From contig OX439131.1 in NCBI GenBank assembly GCA_949318235.1, forward strand, positions 6,094,579-6,158,578: a stretch of DNA of 64,000 bases. Reading direction: 5' to 3'. Made by a program: the position numbers and the translations under genes. Under the pieces are notes generated by a model that worked only from the letters and a program-made list of their open reading frames with translations, did not search any database and was not told the origin of the DNA. Each line of letters opens with the position of its first letter. Position 1 is the stretch's first letter. This document shows positions 12,351-26,833 of this stretch, one piece after another. The DNA is from Ecdyonurus torrentis. Lineage: Eukaryota; Arthropoda; Insecta; Ephemeroptera; Heptageniidae.

Positions 12351-13549
12351 CCTGTACTAATTTGTACCTGTATAATTAATTATATCAAATATACCTGTAC
12401 TGTACCTGATACTGGTAGTAATTTTTTCCATAAGTAAACACACAAACAACGAACGTCTCAAGTCTCAAGCAAAAATTTCTACTGGCAATTTAATTAATTA
12501 CATTAACTTACAATGGGATAAAATGAGCTAAAGATTATTAGTTTCAATCACCGTTAAAATGTATTTTAGACATTCAAAATCATGGGGAAAAAATGAAAGT
12601 ATTATGTTCTCGCTTATTATCATAGAAGTATAATACGTAATAATAACTAATTATTTAATAAACTAATGATTGAAATATATATGTTATAATAAAATTATAT
12701 TTTGGTTTAATTTTATTAAATTTATATCATGCTTTAATTTCATAAATATAAGTTTAAAAAAATCTGTGGTTTACCAAATAAAAATGTTAAAATACCTTTT
12801 TGTTTTGTTTGCTTTATGGCTTTGTAATGAAAAAAAATTTACACATGTTATTTTGTTTGAAAAATACCACGCTTAGGGGTTGTTGAGATACACTTTTTTT
12901 AGGTTTATTCAAATATATAATTAGCGTAGGGTAAATGCCCTCAATACTGTAAAAAAAACAATGAAAATAATTATACGAGTAGCCTGTAAAATAATACGTA
13001 ACGCCATGTAAAAAAAAAAAATAATAATAATTTAATTCGAGCTAAAAAAATATTTCGTATGAAGTTATCTTTGAGATTAAAAGGAAAAAGGCAATAAATG
13101 TGTATAAGTTTTGAATGAAAATTGTTACATATTTTATATTATTTATAAACTAAAAATGAACAACAAATTTAAGTTTCTGATAATATATTCCTATTGATGC
13201 CACTAAAGTGTTAAAAATCATAAATATTTGAATATTAAAATATGGTGAGTATTATAATACGCTGCTCGAACATAAAAAAAATGAGATAATATTTAACATA
13301 CTGATAAAAAAAAATTTATATAATATTTATTCATATACACATGCACATATATACATAGAAAGATTTTTGTTGTCGGTTGGTTCATATATATATATAGTAA
13401 ATAATAAAGAGGATTTGACTTGATATGTGATGTGATGTTATATGTATGTAGTGCATGTGGGATACGTATGTCCATGAGCGGTCAGAAGTTTATTCGATTG
13501 AAGGGTTTCACACACAGTATTATTACATAGGAAAACCGCATGCGTGGTC

Positions 13550-13553
<4 letters not shown>

Positions 13554-13607
<54 letters not shown>

Positions 13608-13615
13608 ACTCTCAC
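13554..13615 (+). repeat. (CT)n microsatellite with CACTCT variants
   Basis: A pure CT array at 13554-13601, followed by three CACTCT-like variant units. Confidence 0.95.
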
Positions 13616-15034
13616 TATGTTTTGATGCGTGCCTTTGCATTTACATCTAACCAGTGTCAGATTTAATAATGTTTGACTCAAAATATTGTTTAATTTTTAT
13701 ACTCACGATTTTATTTTATAAATAACTCACTATATATTTTTTTTTCTAAAAATTTAAATAATAAATACTGCCTTATTTTGCATAATATATTTTTATGAAT
13801 ATTTATTATGCTATAAATATTTTACATAATTTTGATGTGAATTTAAAGTACTATATATGTGCACAATATTTTTTAGTACTAAACTTAAAATGTACAAAAT
13901 AGGTGAATGAAATGTAAATTTAAATTTGAAAAGTGACCGTTGATACTTCAGAACTTTTATTTTTATTTTTTTTACTCTAAGGTTTAAAATTACTTTTGAA
14001 CTCAATGTAACGATATAAAATTTCTCATTATATTTTTCTTTGATATACTATTGTAGACAATAGCAATTAATATTAAGAAAATTTTCAATAGTGGATATTT
14101 AAATTTCTCGTAAGAAGAAACATGAAACTTACAAGATATTTATCCGGTTTAAGAATATTTCTTTTTGATTTAAAAATCACAGGATGAGACTTGCAATATT
14201 TGTCCTGAGATCCGTATAAGGGCGTGCAAAATTTTTACTTATGATGCCAGCACAACATTTTCTGTTCAATTTCATCTAAACTTATTTACATCATAATTGG
14301 AGGAAGAAGAAGAAGAAGAATTGTATATTTTATGATAATTCTCTAGCATCTCTTGCGTGGTTAAATTTATGTCTTACAGTTAGTGAAAATTAGCAGCGAT
14401 TTCGGAGGTCCCATTTTGTGTTTAATGAATTAAATGTGCATGTTTTTAGGTCAGGAATTTGTCTTTAAGATAATCTCTTGTCGTATCAAGAAAGTCTAAT
14501 GACATTAACATTGTGCAGACATGATACTTAAGTATTCACAATTTTGAAGTTTGTAGTTGCAAAGAGAAGACGTATAAATCAATTAATTAGAGTCATCAAA
14601 ACAAGTTCCCTTGTCGTCTGCGGTGAGCGAGACAAACTTCCGTGGAGGAATTTTCTTGTAATCTTAGCGACACCTTCATTAAAACTTTCAATGAATGAGT
14701 CACAAAAAAATAATAAATGTCAATAACAGACGTTTGATTTTATTACTTCTGACAACTTTTTTTTCCTTCCTATTGTTGAAGTTATTTAATGATCAACCAC
14801 TATCTTTTTATTGTTCATTATTCTATAATATAATAAGCTTTATATTATTTATATAACAAAAGTATTTATGACCTATATTTTCTTACTAATTACTTAATTT
14901 TTTAATAGTAATATACTAATATATATATATTAAAAAATAATAATTTTTTTTAGTCAAAATTTTATGTAGAAATGTTGCATTTTTTAAAATTTATATTAAT
15001 GTATTCATGTTAACTTTAGACCCATTTTATACAA

Positions 15035-15039
<5 letters not shown>

Positions 15040-15077
<38 letters not shown>
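15040..15077 (+). repeat. (GA)n microsatellite
   Basis: A pure GA array of about 38 bp in AT-rich spacer. Confidence 0.95.
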
Positions 15078-15079
<2 letters not shown>

Positions 15080-16795
15080 CATACATAAAAACGTACCATA
15101 TTATACTGTAGCATTTTATAATAAAAAACTAAAAAATAATTATCTCTTTCAAACATTCAATATTGAAAAATGTTACGTACCATATATACAGATAAAACTT
15201 TCATGATGATTATAAAATATTAACATAAATGTGTAAGTAAAATTTGTTCCAAGTTCAACAGGTATAAATGTAAATTTCTTTATTATCTATTCATAATATA
15301 TATAACGTATATAAAAAAGAGAGAGATTGCTAGTCTATCTTTACCATTCTCAAGTATCTCTTAACCTAGCGTTGGTCCATACATCACATACAACATCCAA
15401 GAGCGTTAATGTTCTTTATATGAAGACAAAAACTCACTCATCTATATAGCCTATTTTCCTATTTGAATATAATGAAAATTTAAGCCTTATGAATCATTCA
15501 AAATTGTTACACTTTTCATAGTCTTTGTAAATCTATGTCAATGTAAAAAAAAATGGATATACTACCAAAAGGTCAAAGTTTTATGTTAAATAGATGAGAA
15601 TATGAGCTTTGTTTGATTTAAATAGTTGTATCTTTTTGGCTTTGGATTTACTAAGATTTTTTACTTACGTGCTGGCGTGTTGCCGCACATACTCAGCACA
15701 CTGGTGATGATTTAAGTTCACTAACACTTGTAAAATGAAATCATGATTATAATATGCTTTTAGGACGAAATGTTTTTTTGTTCTCAACTATGACTTACTG
15801 AATAATTTGGAATACAATGGAAGCATACACTAAAGTTAAAATTTAATCTTTGTGTTGGCAGCTGGATCCAAATTTATAAGCACAAAAAAATTGATTATAC
15901 CATTATACATGTTGAATTTTTAATATTTATTCGATGTTAATTGTTTTTTTAGCATTATCATTCAGTTATTAATAGCATTGTTATTATGCTGCGTACCTGT
16001 TTTATTGGTATTGCTAACTTTTAATCTAATAAATATCCTTACTTATGAATACTATACATAAGTTTATTATAAAAAAAATTCAACAAACATCAACCTTAAA
16101 AATTGATTCTACTACGCTAATAACTAAGAATAACACTAACGTATAAAAATAGCGACAAAATAATTTCAAACCATTATACATTTCACCTTCAATATAATTT
16201 ATATCTTGTTTATCTACTTTAAATTTCCTCATAATCAATAATTGACGCAAAACTGATGAAGAAAGAAAATTGTATATAGAAATTTCATCTTTGCATAACA
16301 GTTTAAATATTTTTATAAGATTATTAATATCTTGAGTTCTTTGAAAAGAGATTTTTTTATTACCCCAATAATCTCATTTTGCAAGCAAAGCTCTGACTTT
16401 CTTATTATACTTTACGCTTGAATTAAAATGTAAAGCTCAAACACTCTAGTATACCATTTTATGATCTCAATGTATCTTTTAATGTCACATTTTTTTATAC
16501 CTTTTAATGTAGGTTCAACTTAAATTGTGATTATTTTTAATGATTTTTGAAAAATAAATCAATAATTAAGTATTGTTAAAAATAGCGTCTTTTTCTCTCA
16601 AGGGAAAAAATGTAATGAAAAAATGTCCATAATTTCAAAGTTAAACAATGGTTTTCAAACCAGTTATATAACATATTTGCGAATTGTAGTTGGACATTTT
16701 GCAATGTTATACAATGATAAAACAGTATTGCGAATTGTTGATTGTTGACCGAGAAGAAAATTAAAAAAATAAAAAAATTAAAACAACTTTACATA

Positions 16796-16963
<168 letters not shown>

Positions 16964-17313
16964 AACATGAAAATATATTTACTTTATAATCCATTAAGAT
17001 TACTATATACTGTTATTGGATATGGTAGACATTTCTGTATTGTAAAAAAATTCTCTAAACAAGTTCAAGTTCTATAAAAAAATATATAAAAAAATTGTAG
17101 AAAAAAGAGCACCGACAAAATTTATAATATTAAAATAAGTAAATTTCTTTTTTTCTCTAAACCTAGTTTCAACAGTGATCGTGAATTGTATTAGAGATAA
17201 AAATCAGCACTTTTTGTGTGGTTAATTGGAGGAGGATTGTTGTCACTGAAAGTGTTAATTCTCCTCCGCACTGCGCGTTGCCAGCTCAAAAGTAAATTGG
17301 AGAAAAGGTATTA

Positions 17314-17321
<8 letters not shown>

Positions 17322-17384
<63 letters not shown>

Positions 17385-17393
17385 AAGAAAGAA
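17322..17393 (+). repeat. (GA)n microsatellite grading into GAAA units
   Basis: GA units at 17322-17381 are followed by three GAAA units, so the polypurine run is compound. Confidence 0.95.
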
Positions 17394-17685
17394 AAAATAA
17401 TGTTCATGTAATCTCATGGTATAGAAAATTTAAATGACAAGAACATGTAGATTGTAATTTTAACACGAACATTCATGAAAATGAAAACTATGTTTCAAAT
17501 TGCAAAGTAGGATTAAAACACAAATTTGCATTAGTAAAATGTATAAAATAATAAAATTACTTCTCCAGCCCGCTGTACAAAACAATTTCATTTTACATCA
17601 TCATGGCTTAAGTACAGTAACACAATTGCTTGCTATATAATATAGAATAAGTAGTGAACTCATTCAAACGTCTTTTCAGTATTAT

Positions 17686-17816
<131 letters not shown>

Positions 17817-18132
17817 TAATTACTTCCATTTTTTCTCTCGTTATTTTTAGAATTAAAAAATACAAAGAAGAAGAAAAATAGATTTGGTATTTTAAAATAA
17901 CAATTTTTTACTTAAGCTTTTAATTCCTTTACAATAAATTTATAAGCATTTTATAAATTGCAATCTGAGTTCTTATTTTGTATTTTATTTTATTTTTTCT
18001 AATTAGGAAAATGTTCTATGGAATTGCTAAAATTTATGGAAGCAAGGGAATGTTTGTATTCGGCAAAATAATCTGAAGTAGAGAAATAATTCAATGAAAG
18101 AAAATTATATAAATTTTTTTTAAAATTAATCA

Positions 18133-18246
<114 letters not shown>

Positions 18247-18674
18247 ATGCATAATTTTTAGCATAAATTCATAAAATATTTCCGTACATGTTAAATTCAA
18301 ATCATGTCGAATAATTTTCTATTTAATCAATCAAAGTTTTAAGAAAAGAAATTTGAAATTACATCAGCGTTAAAAAAAAAAAACTTTATGAAAAAACAAT
18401 TAACGATGAATTTTCATGAATATATATTTAAAATCTTAATAAATTCCGTCATCTCTTTTCTTTTAAAAATGATTTTAATCACTAAACAAGCAACGTTAAA
18501 ATCTGGCGTTAAGGAAGAGAGAGAGAGAGAGAGAGAGAGAAAGAAAGGCAGCTAGTTTTCTCGGGCTAATAATTAACCCCACCCTTTTCCTTATTCCCTT
18601 CATATCTTTCTCTCTTTCTCCACGCTATCGTAAGACCTTAATTGAAACTTTTCCGCCGCAGATAATTGAAAAGC

Positions 18675-18677
<3 letters not shown>

Positions 18678-18764
<87 letters not shown>
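18678..18764 (+). repeat. (GA)n microsatellite
   Basis: About 87 bp of GA. GC-richer unique sequence follows at 18765-18850, including CCGGCGCGCGC. A shorter GA array lies upstream at 18516-18541. Confidence 0.96.
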
Positions 18765-18766
<2 letters not shown>

Positions 18767-19860
18767 CATGCTTGTGGCCAGAACAAGCAGCCGGCGCGCG
18801 CTCTCCTATATACGAAACACGAATGCACAAGGGAGAACAAAAACCCTGCTTCTTTTTTTTTCTCTCTTTTACTCGTCATATTTTGCTAAACAACTCAACA
18901 GATCTCTCTTATAAGATTACTTAAAACACAATTGACATTAAACCACAAAAATATTTTTTATAATTTAATTGCAATTTTAAATTTAAGATAATCTTTTATA
19001 TACAGTGTACGTTATACGTTTTAATCTAAATTACTTTAGAGTAATTATTTTCAAAAACAATGGTTATTATTGTAACAATTTATTTTTATTTCCTTACACA
19101 AGCACGTTTTTAGACACATTTTATTAATGAAATTATGCTCAATGGGGTTTGTAAAAGTAAATTTTAGTAGCAGGATGATTTTTACGAGAAGGAAACGAGG
19201 AAAATATCGAATTAACTTTAAGTGTTTATCTTTTTAGTTATTTTGCTTTGATATGATATAGCTCTGATATTTTTACTCATTTAATACATCAACAAAGTAT
19301 TAACATGTATTGAAGAATAACTAATTAGTATCATTGAATTCACCGCAAATTTGAAGTCATAAACTAAAGTAAGCTGGCTGAAATTGTTGAAAATAAAGTT
19401 ATATTAATAATATAGTTCTGAAAAACACAGAAAAAAATAAAACTCACAACTCATGCTCTTCAATATAGTGATACGCTTTGACACCATAATATTTTGTTAA
19501 TGAACGTCAACCACGTTGCTAAAATTGAACCCAATAGAGTGTCGCTACATTAGAGCTTTATAGAAGTGAAAATTAACTTTTCTTTACAGTAATAATTATA
19601 ATAAACTTTATTAAGGCGTTGTGAGTGTGAGGGCATGACAGTCCTATTTTACAAAACCTTGACCAGACATGTAATTTATACAACAACTTAACACGGTAAT
19701 ACCTCTAATAAGTAATGGCCTCTAATGAAAACCATTTATTATTATCATTATTATTATTAACATATCTTTTACAAAAATCCATATATGTTTCAATACAAGT
19801 GTCATACAATTTATAATTTACAGATAATAGCATTAATATTAATTTAATATAATATACAGA

Positions 19861-20110
19861 GTGGATGGAAGGAAAGATAGAGGCAGGCCTAAAACACCAT
19901 GGTCTGAGGTGGTTGGAAGATGTTTGAAAAATAAGAATGTACGCAGTATGAGATGCCAAAGGAAATGTACAGTATGAAACAAGGTATGAGACTGGAGGAG
20001 GCAAGTGAAGTATGTCAGTAAAAGTTGTGGAGGTCTATCACTGGGTCAGGATAAAACATCTGTGTTGTTGGCTTACTCCAAAAGGGATTATAGCGTCATG
20101 ATATGTATGT
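19861..20110 (+). pseudogene. decayed LINE (non-LTR retrotransposon) C-terminal fragment
   Basis: From 19861 the + frame encodes a 38-codon stretch containing RGRPKTPWSEVVGRCLKN before TGA 19975-19977. A GRP-basic-W-x-x-V-V motif is typical of the extreme C-terminus of non-LTR retrotransposon polyproteins, downstream of the reverse transcriptase. After a frameshift, from 19989, another frame reads RLEEASEVCQ, a stop, then KLWRSITGSG, which resembles the following R-W-R motif of the same family. The fragment ends near the tetranucleotide-like tail ATGTATGTATGTA at 20102-20115. No RT domain is present, so this is a 5'-truncated, frameshifted, dead copy. The clade cannot be assigned safely. The open frame on the opposite strand (19705-20004) is its shadow. 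Confidence 0.6.
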
Positions 20111-22534
20111 ATGTAATATAAAGATATTTTTTATAATATTTATGTATTAAATACAATTATACTGCTAAATATAGTATGATCAATTTATAAAGGACAAATA
20201 ATGAGACATTATAATATTTTAAAAACACAATGAAAAATAGTTGAAACAATAAAGTTAACTCAGTAGTCTTAAATTAAGCTACGTTAATAGGTGTTAACGT
20301 TAACACTATGAAACAATTTACTCAAAGTTGTTTATTAGCTTCCAACACGTAAAATTGTGTATAATATTTGTCAGTAAAAAAAATTCTATTCTAGCTAGGT
20401 AGTTTTCTTTAAAAATAAAGCTCTATACGATTGTGGTTCCACAATACTAAGGTATAGAAAATTAGTAGGAGCGTGCCTTTTTCCTAGCTGCCTGTGGTTA
20501 CATTTATTTTAAATGTTTAAAATGTATATTTGTAGCTAGAGCGCTACGCCAATAAACCCCATTCTTACATTCTACATTAAAATAGCATTGTAACGTTTTA
20601 TAAAAGCTAATACCACAGTTAATAATAATATTTCATGTCCATATTAAATATCACCATTCCAGTTTTTTTTTTTTTTTTTTTAAACTTTTGTTAACTTTCA
20701 AAATTATTAAACAAAAATCTGTATTATGATATTGAAATATAATCTTTCATTTATTTTAACAAAAATATGTAAAAAAAAAAAAAAAAAAAAAGAATAAAAA
20801 AATGCTACTATGAAATGCTATTATTAAAAATTTTCATTATGTTATAATAATTAGCGTATCAAACAAAAATCACATTTTTGTATTTATGTATATAGATTAA
20901 AAATTAATTAAAGTTATTGATTTTAATATTAGTGGATAATACAAGCATGTAATTTTAATTAACACTTTTCTCGATATAATTTTGACGTGTTATGGGTTAA
21001 AATGAGGCTAATACTGAAAGCCTCTAATAATTGTTATCTTTATGTAATACTATGTCAATACTGGGACACGCCCCTTGATATCAGTTCTTATCAACTTGAC
21101 CTCTCACGTGACAATACGTGAACTAAAGCAGTGCTTGTGACTCCCTAGTTAGTAAAGACCATTTTCAAATTGGAAAGAAATTACTATTTCAGAATTCTCA
21201 ACGTTTACGACTTGGACTTTTTTTCATTATTTATTTATTATATAGCTATTTTTCCAATGCTACTTATTTTAATTTATCCTCACATATAAAATTTTAAATG
21301 ATATTTAAAAATATTTACTTTTATATATTCTTAGCCGTTTTCTCTAAATAGATATAATAACGTTTTGATAATAATAAAAAAGAATATTAACTAAGTTTCC
21401 CAATTGACGTTAGAATGCATAAATTTACGTATTTTACGAAAAAGGAAAATTTACGTAATTTATGCTGCATTTATGTTATATAAATGCTGTATAGTTGCTG
21501 TTATGTTATATGTTTTTGAGATACATTGAAAAAGATTATTTATGCTATAGAGCATAATATTCATGTCATATGTTACATAGTTATTCTGCAGTACATAGAA
21601 TATTATCATTTACGTTGTTGTAAATTAATGTTGCTTAGATTTTAGCTAACATAGTTATTACGCACTTATTTTTGGCCGCAATTGAACTCTTGTAAACTGC
21701 AGTATATTTCAAAATAGACGTAAAATACTAAGCAAATTTACCTATTTCAATGAATAGACGTCACTACACGTCGAATCTTACATCCAAAATGAAACCAGTT
21801 TTATATAATTATAAATAGTTAAATAATATTGAATCTATTAAAACTTTTGTACTCAAGTCATGGGGAACAAAAGGTAGTACTTGTTTTAACGTTTATTTTA
21901 AAACTGTTTGAAATTGAATAATATTCGATCCATCTTGCCGTTTAAAAACACTTGCAATAGTTTTAAATATATATAGATAAAAAAAAAATGAAAAAAATTT
22001 ATTAACATGTGTTTGTGTTAATTACTATAATTTTTGTACCTATCTGACATAAGTTATGACTCGTAAATATAATATTAAACTCAATATGATTTAGTAGGAC
22101 ACGCTTCCGTACTGTGTATAAATAAAAGCAAAGCAATACACAAATAACTAATATATTTCATACATAAATGTACATTACTGACCACATCAATGATGGGTAA
22201 ATATTTCTATTTGCTGTCAAAATATTTGAACGCTTGACGTTTTGAAGCTAAATATTGTACATGCATGTATAATACAAATAAGCTGGACATACTATGTACA
22301 TGATATGTCTAAATTATGATTTTTACATCTTTTTAGCATTTATTAATAATATGACATAACCTTTTTCATTTACACAGCGTAGTAGAAATTATCATTTATC
22401 ATAGTATTTATCAATTAAAATATAAAAATCAATAAAAATTTTATTAATTAAACAAACATTTGTTATTATTAATAAATATATAAAAAATTATATATAGAAT
22501 ACTTGAATGAGAAGACCAAATTTTTGGGGGTGCT
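20111..22534. other. AT-rich spacer
   Basis: No gene was seen. The region contains a 16-bp perfect palindrome at 20291-20306, a T17 run near 20665-20681 and an A20 run near 20771-20791. Confidence 0.65.
20291..20306. repeat. 16-bp perfect palindrome GTGTTAACGTTAACAC
   Basis: The sequence equals its own reverse complement. The same TTAACGTTAA core recurs inside the hAT-type MITE at 35461-35921 and at about 50223-50234, so it may be a relic of that family's interior. Confidence 0.8.
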
Positions 22535-22812
22535 TTTATTGCATATTTTTAAAGTTATCATAACAACTTGAATCTTTTGATATGTGATTTTGTGATTTTT
22601 GAGTTAATTGATTGTTTATGATTGATTTTTAAAAATCACAGTATTTCGTCACGGTCAGTAACTTTTGAATGCATGCTCATTCAGAAATTACACACCGTGT
22701 GATGTCACGATTTTCAAAAATTAATTAAAAATACTTAAAGAACTAAAAAACAACTACAAAATCACACATGAATCGATTTAGAATGATTTCTTCTTTCAGA
22801 ATCTGCAATAAA
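22535..22812. mobile_element. old palindromic (foldback) MITE
   Basis: The stretch is a diverged palindrome centred at about 22674. The centre is TGAATG-CATGCT-CATTCA (22666-22683). TGTGATTTTG at 22583-22592 pairs with CAAAATCACA at 22757-22766, and both are 87 bp from the centre. TTTATTGCA at 22535-22543 pairs with TGCAATAAA at 22804-22812, about 134-136 bp from the centre. The intervening sequence aligns with mismatches. Symmetric spacing at three levels argues against chance. Exact ends and a target duplication were not found, which fits an old copy. Confidence 0.5.
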
Positions 22813-24551
22813 AAAGTTATGTGTCTTTGTTATTGTAATAAAATTGTAACCGCGCGAATGTGAAACAGTTGGGTGTTGGGTTACATTGAGAAGATTTTGC
22901 TCAAGATTGCCTCCTTTTGTCCAAGAGAAGTTTGTAACAAAATTTTTATTACAATTTTATATGTGTTTTGATGACTTATTTATTAACATCTTTTTTAATT
23001 AGAATAATTAGAATATTTAGATTAAAAATTTATCGAGATACTTTATATGTTACAAAATAAAAACAGCAAGAGAGAGAAAAAAAAGAAGATTATTCTATCA
23101 ATTTAAATTATAGAATGAATATTTTAAAAACTGCAATAAATTATAATAACGTTAACTACGCGCAGTATTTTTAACTTAAGCTTGCAACACATATAAAAAA
23201 AATTGTCGATTTTAAAACATAAACCATCATTTGATTACATTAACTCAATACTTTTGTTGCGTAATAAATTGTCAAGTACAATCGAAAGTCATTTTTTACA
23301 AGTTTTTTTATTTTGTTTGTTTGTGTATATGTGTGGGGTGGGTTGGGGTGGGGTTGGCAGACATATAATTTTAAGCTCTCCAGACACAATTGATATTTAT
23401 AGAAATAAATCTAGCTAAATTTTGTATTATTTATGTTATATTCAATGTGAAATTTCACTCTCTCTCTCTTTTTTTATAATATTTCTATTTTTGGTTAATA
23501 TTATTAAATTGTGAATTTAAGCTTAAATCTTGTTATGTAACAACAAATTTTATAAAGTTTCATTTTACTGAAAGTTTTAATTTTAGAATGAAATATATAG
23601 GAATGTTATATAAATATTTTTTTTACCTCTTATTGCCTGTACTCATTTGGCCATATTTGTAATGTCAATTAATCTGATTGCATGGAATGAGTCTTAATTA
23701 CTCAGAGAAATAAAAATTTTCTCTTAATATTTTAATTATTTTTAAATTTTTCTGATTTTTGGTGAGATTTTTCAACACTGTAAACAGAACTAATTTCTTG
23801 CAATCATATACATTTTTTAGTTTATTCAACCTTGTTCTAGCCAAGTACTTAATAGAATTTTATAAACATTGCATTATTTGAAACTTTGCTAATACTTTCT
23901 ATATAAAGTAGTTTTGTAAACATTTTTTTTACTATAAAAGCATAACATAAAATAACTTATAATAATAAAAACATTACGTTAACATATAAATTAATTTCAT
24001 TATGAAATATTAAAAACAAGTATTTAACATTTTATAAAAATTAAACAATATAAAGTACAATTACCTACTTAAAAGTTTTTTTTTCCATAAATCAAATTTA
24101 TAATAAATATATTATATCTTTATAGCTTTTAATTTTTTTAATTAAATTTTATTATTGTAAAAAAAAAAATGAAATAAATAAAAGTAAATATAATGAAAAG
24201 TTTCAAGGGGTATACTTTTTTTTTCCCTCCTTGTTCTATGTGGCTTTTAGTATAATGAGTATGAAAATCCAATATTATATGGCATAATATCCTCGTTGCT
24301 AATATAGCCACAGTTCGCTCATCAAGTTGGATATCTTATATGTAGAGAAAAAGAATATAAAGCTTCTTCGTCTTTTCTTGACTCTTAAAAACAGCTGGTG
24401 AGTTTTAAACTCATCTTTTCTTTTAACTATAGCCATTATATGAAAGTTGAATTAAATAGTCGTTTTCTTGCATGCGCTTGTATAGACTTAAATAACCTTT
24501 TTTTTATTCTGCCTTTTCTTTTCTTGACTTCTTTATTTCTACTTTTCTTTC

Positions 24552-24671
<120 letters not shown>

Positions 24672-26754
24672 CATTTCGAGAACATTTTAATGTTCGGTTT
24701 CTTCACCTCTCTGAAAAATAATATTTTATGGTCAGTACCATATGCTTCTTTTAAAACTTTTTTTTTTCCAGTTTTTACCCCTTATTCAGCGCAGAAGTTT
24801 ATTACACAAAAATCAAGTCCAATTTTTTTCAAACTTTAATTTCCATGCGGCGCATCTTTTTGTGATGAGAGAGGGGGGGGTGTGATGTCGGGCGGTCAGA
24901 GCGCTAATCTCGCTCGCACAGCTGCGACCGCCAAGACATTTATAGTCTCAAAAAACGCCATTCTTGTTTCTGACGTCACATTAAAAAATTTACTTGACAT
25001 TTCCCAACTTTGACTTTGTTATATATTTTCTGTCAAGCCAAAAATTAAAATATCCAAATTTTTCCGGATGGATTTTCTATTTAAAGAAGACATACTCACA
25101 CACAAGCATGCACGAATCAACTACAAATTCCAAACAGCAACAGGAAAAAAATAAACTTTGAAAAACATTAAAAAAAATACAATAAAAAACTGTAATTTAT
25201 GCTTTTTATTATTATAATTTTTTCTTTTAGCTCTTTAATATTAAATATTCAAAAAAAATCTATTTAAATTTTTTATAAAGCTTTCTCATTTACATTAAGT
25301 GTAAATTAAATATTAATATGAGAAGAGCATTAGTCAAGTAACTTGCAACATGGAATTTATATCAAAACTAACAACAATAACAAACAATAAAAACTTCTAT
25401 ATTTTATCCTAATAAACAAGACAATTTAGAATAGACAAAACATAACATAAAATAATATGATAAAGTCGAAACAAAAAAAGGAGATATATATAATAATGAA
25501 TTTTGTCTTGTGAAATTTACTGTAGTTTCCGTTTCCGTCATTTTGTTCATCCCAATTTTTTGCTATACTTTTATAACAAATTAATAATCGCTATGATACA
25601 AAAAAAACATCTCTAAATTCCCTTAACATATTCCTCCGAGGATTAAAGTAAGATAAGATAAATGCGAGTCAGTTTTTTGTCGCAGCTCAAGAGGACTGTA
25701 ACAACAAGTCTCTAATAACTAGTATGGTGTGTTGTTCACAGTTACATAAATGAGGGGGAAATGGTTATAAATATTTAGCTAGAGTGCTTATAGCAATCCT
25801 TAATTCATATTATTTTATTTGTACTATAGTGTTAAAATATTTATTTTATTGCTTTATTTATAGAAATGATATATATTTAAACAGAGAGTTGAATTTCAAA
25901 TAAGTCTCTTTATAATTTTGCGCACAGGTAGGGTCTTCTATCTGAGGGTTTTATTGTTTGCTGGTTTTGTATCAGACATTCCAATACGTGGCATTTCCAT
26001 ACAATACTGTAATAAAGATTTTATGTTAAGTGTATTACACTCTTTTACGCACAAAATAAGCACAAAGAACTACACAATATTTATACAAAGAAAAAATAAA
26101 TATTAATACTTACAAATATAAACATAATGATAAATTACAAAGTTTTTTTCACTCATATAAAAGTAAATCATGTATTTGAAATATTAAAGTTTCAATAAAT
26201 ATATATATTTCTATTTCTAGATATTTCAGTTTATAATAAAACTCCCGTGAGTAAAACTTTAAATTGTGAAATATTTATACCAACAAATTAATTAGAATGA
26301 TTACGTAATTCGTGACCACAGGTATTTTGTTAAATTATTTAATATTGTGATTAAAAAAAAACTGTGTCAAGAAAGTTTAGAACGTTAATATTTTCAAAAT
26401 TTATTTCCTACAAATAAACATTTATAATATTTCCATGTTCGTAAATCATCTAAGTTGAAAGCTTATACGTCACTTACATTACTTCTCAAAATCTTTTGTT
26501 TGTTTGTCTTTCAACTTATATATTTATATATATGTTTATTTATAATTAGATTAATTTGAAAATCAACATAAAACAATTAAACTTTTTCATCAACAAAAAA
26601 TAAATAAATAAAAGAGAACATTTTCATCTTAAAGGAGATTTGTATATTATGAAAATAGAATTAAAAGCGTTTTATCTTTTATGTTAAACTCGTTAATTAA
26701 AATTTTCTTGTGATTTGAGAATTTTGTAACAAAACAAAAACATATAACCAACTT

Positions 26755-26755
<1 letters not shown>

Positions 26756-26833
<78 letters not shown>
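26756..26833 (+). repeat. (CT)n microsatellite
   Basis: A CT array with one TTTC interruption at 26817-26820. Confidence 0.96.

Noticed and set aside
14519..14622. Possible exon with acceptor TTGTGCAG and donor GCG|GTGAGC downstream of the signal-peptide exon
   Set aside because: Joined in phase 1 to the exon at 10856 it reaches a stop (TGA) after about ten codons, and its composition is AT-rich.
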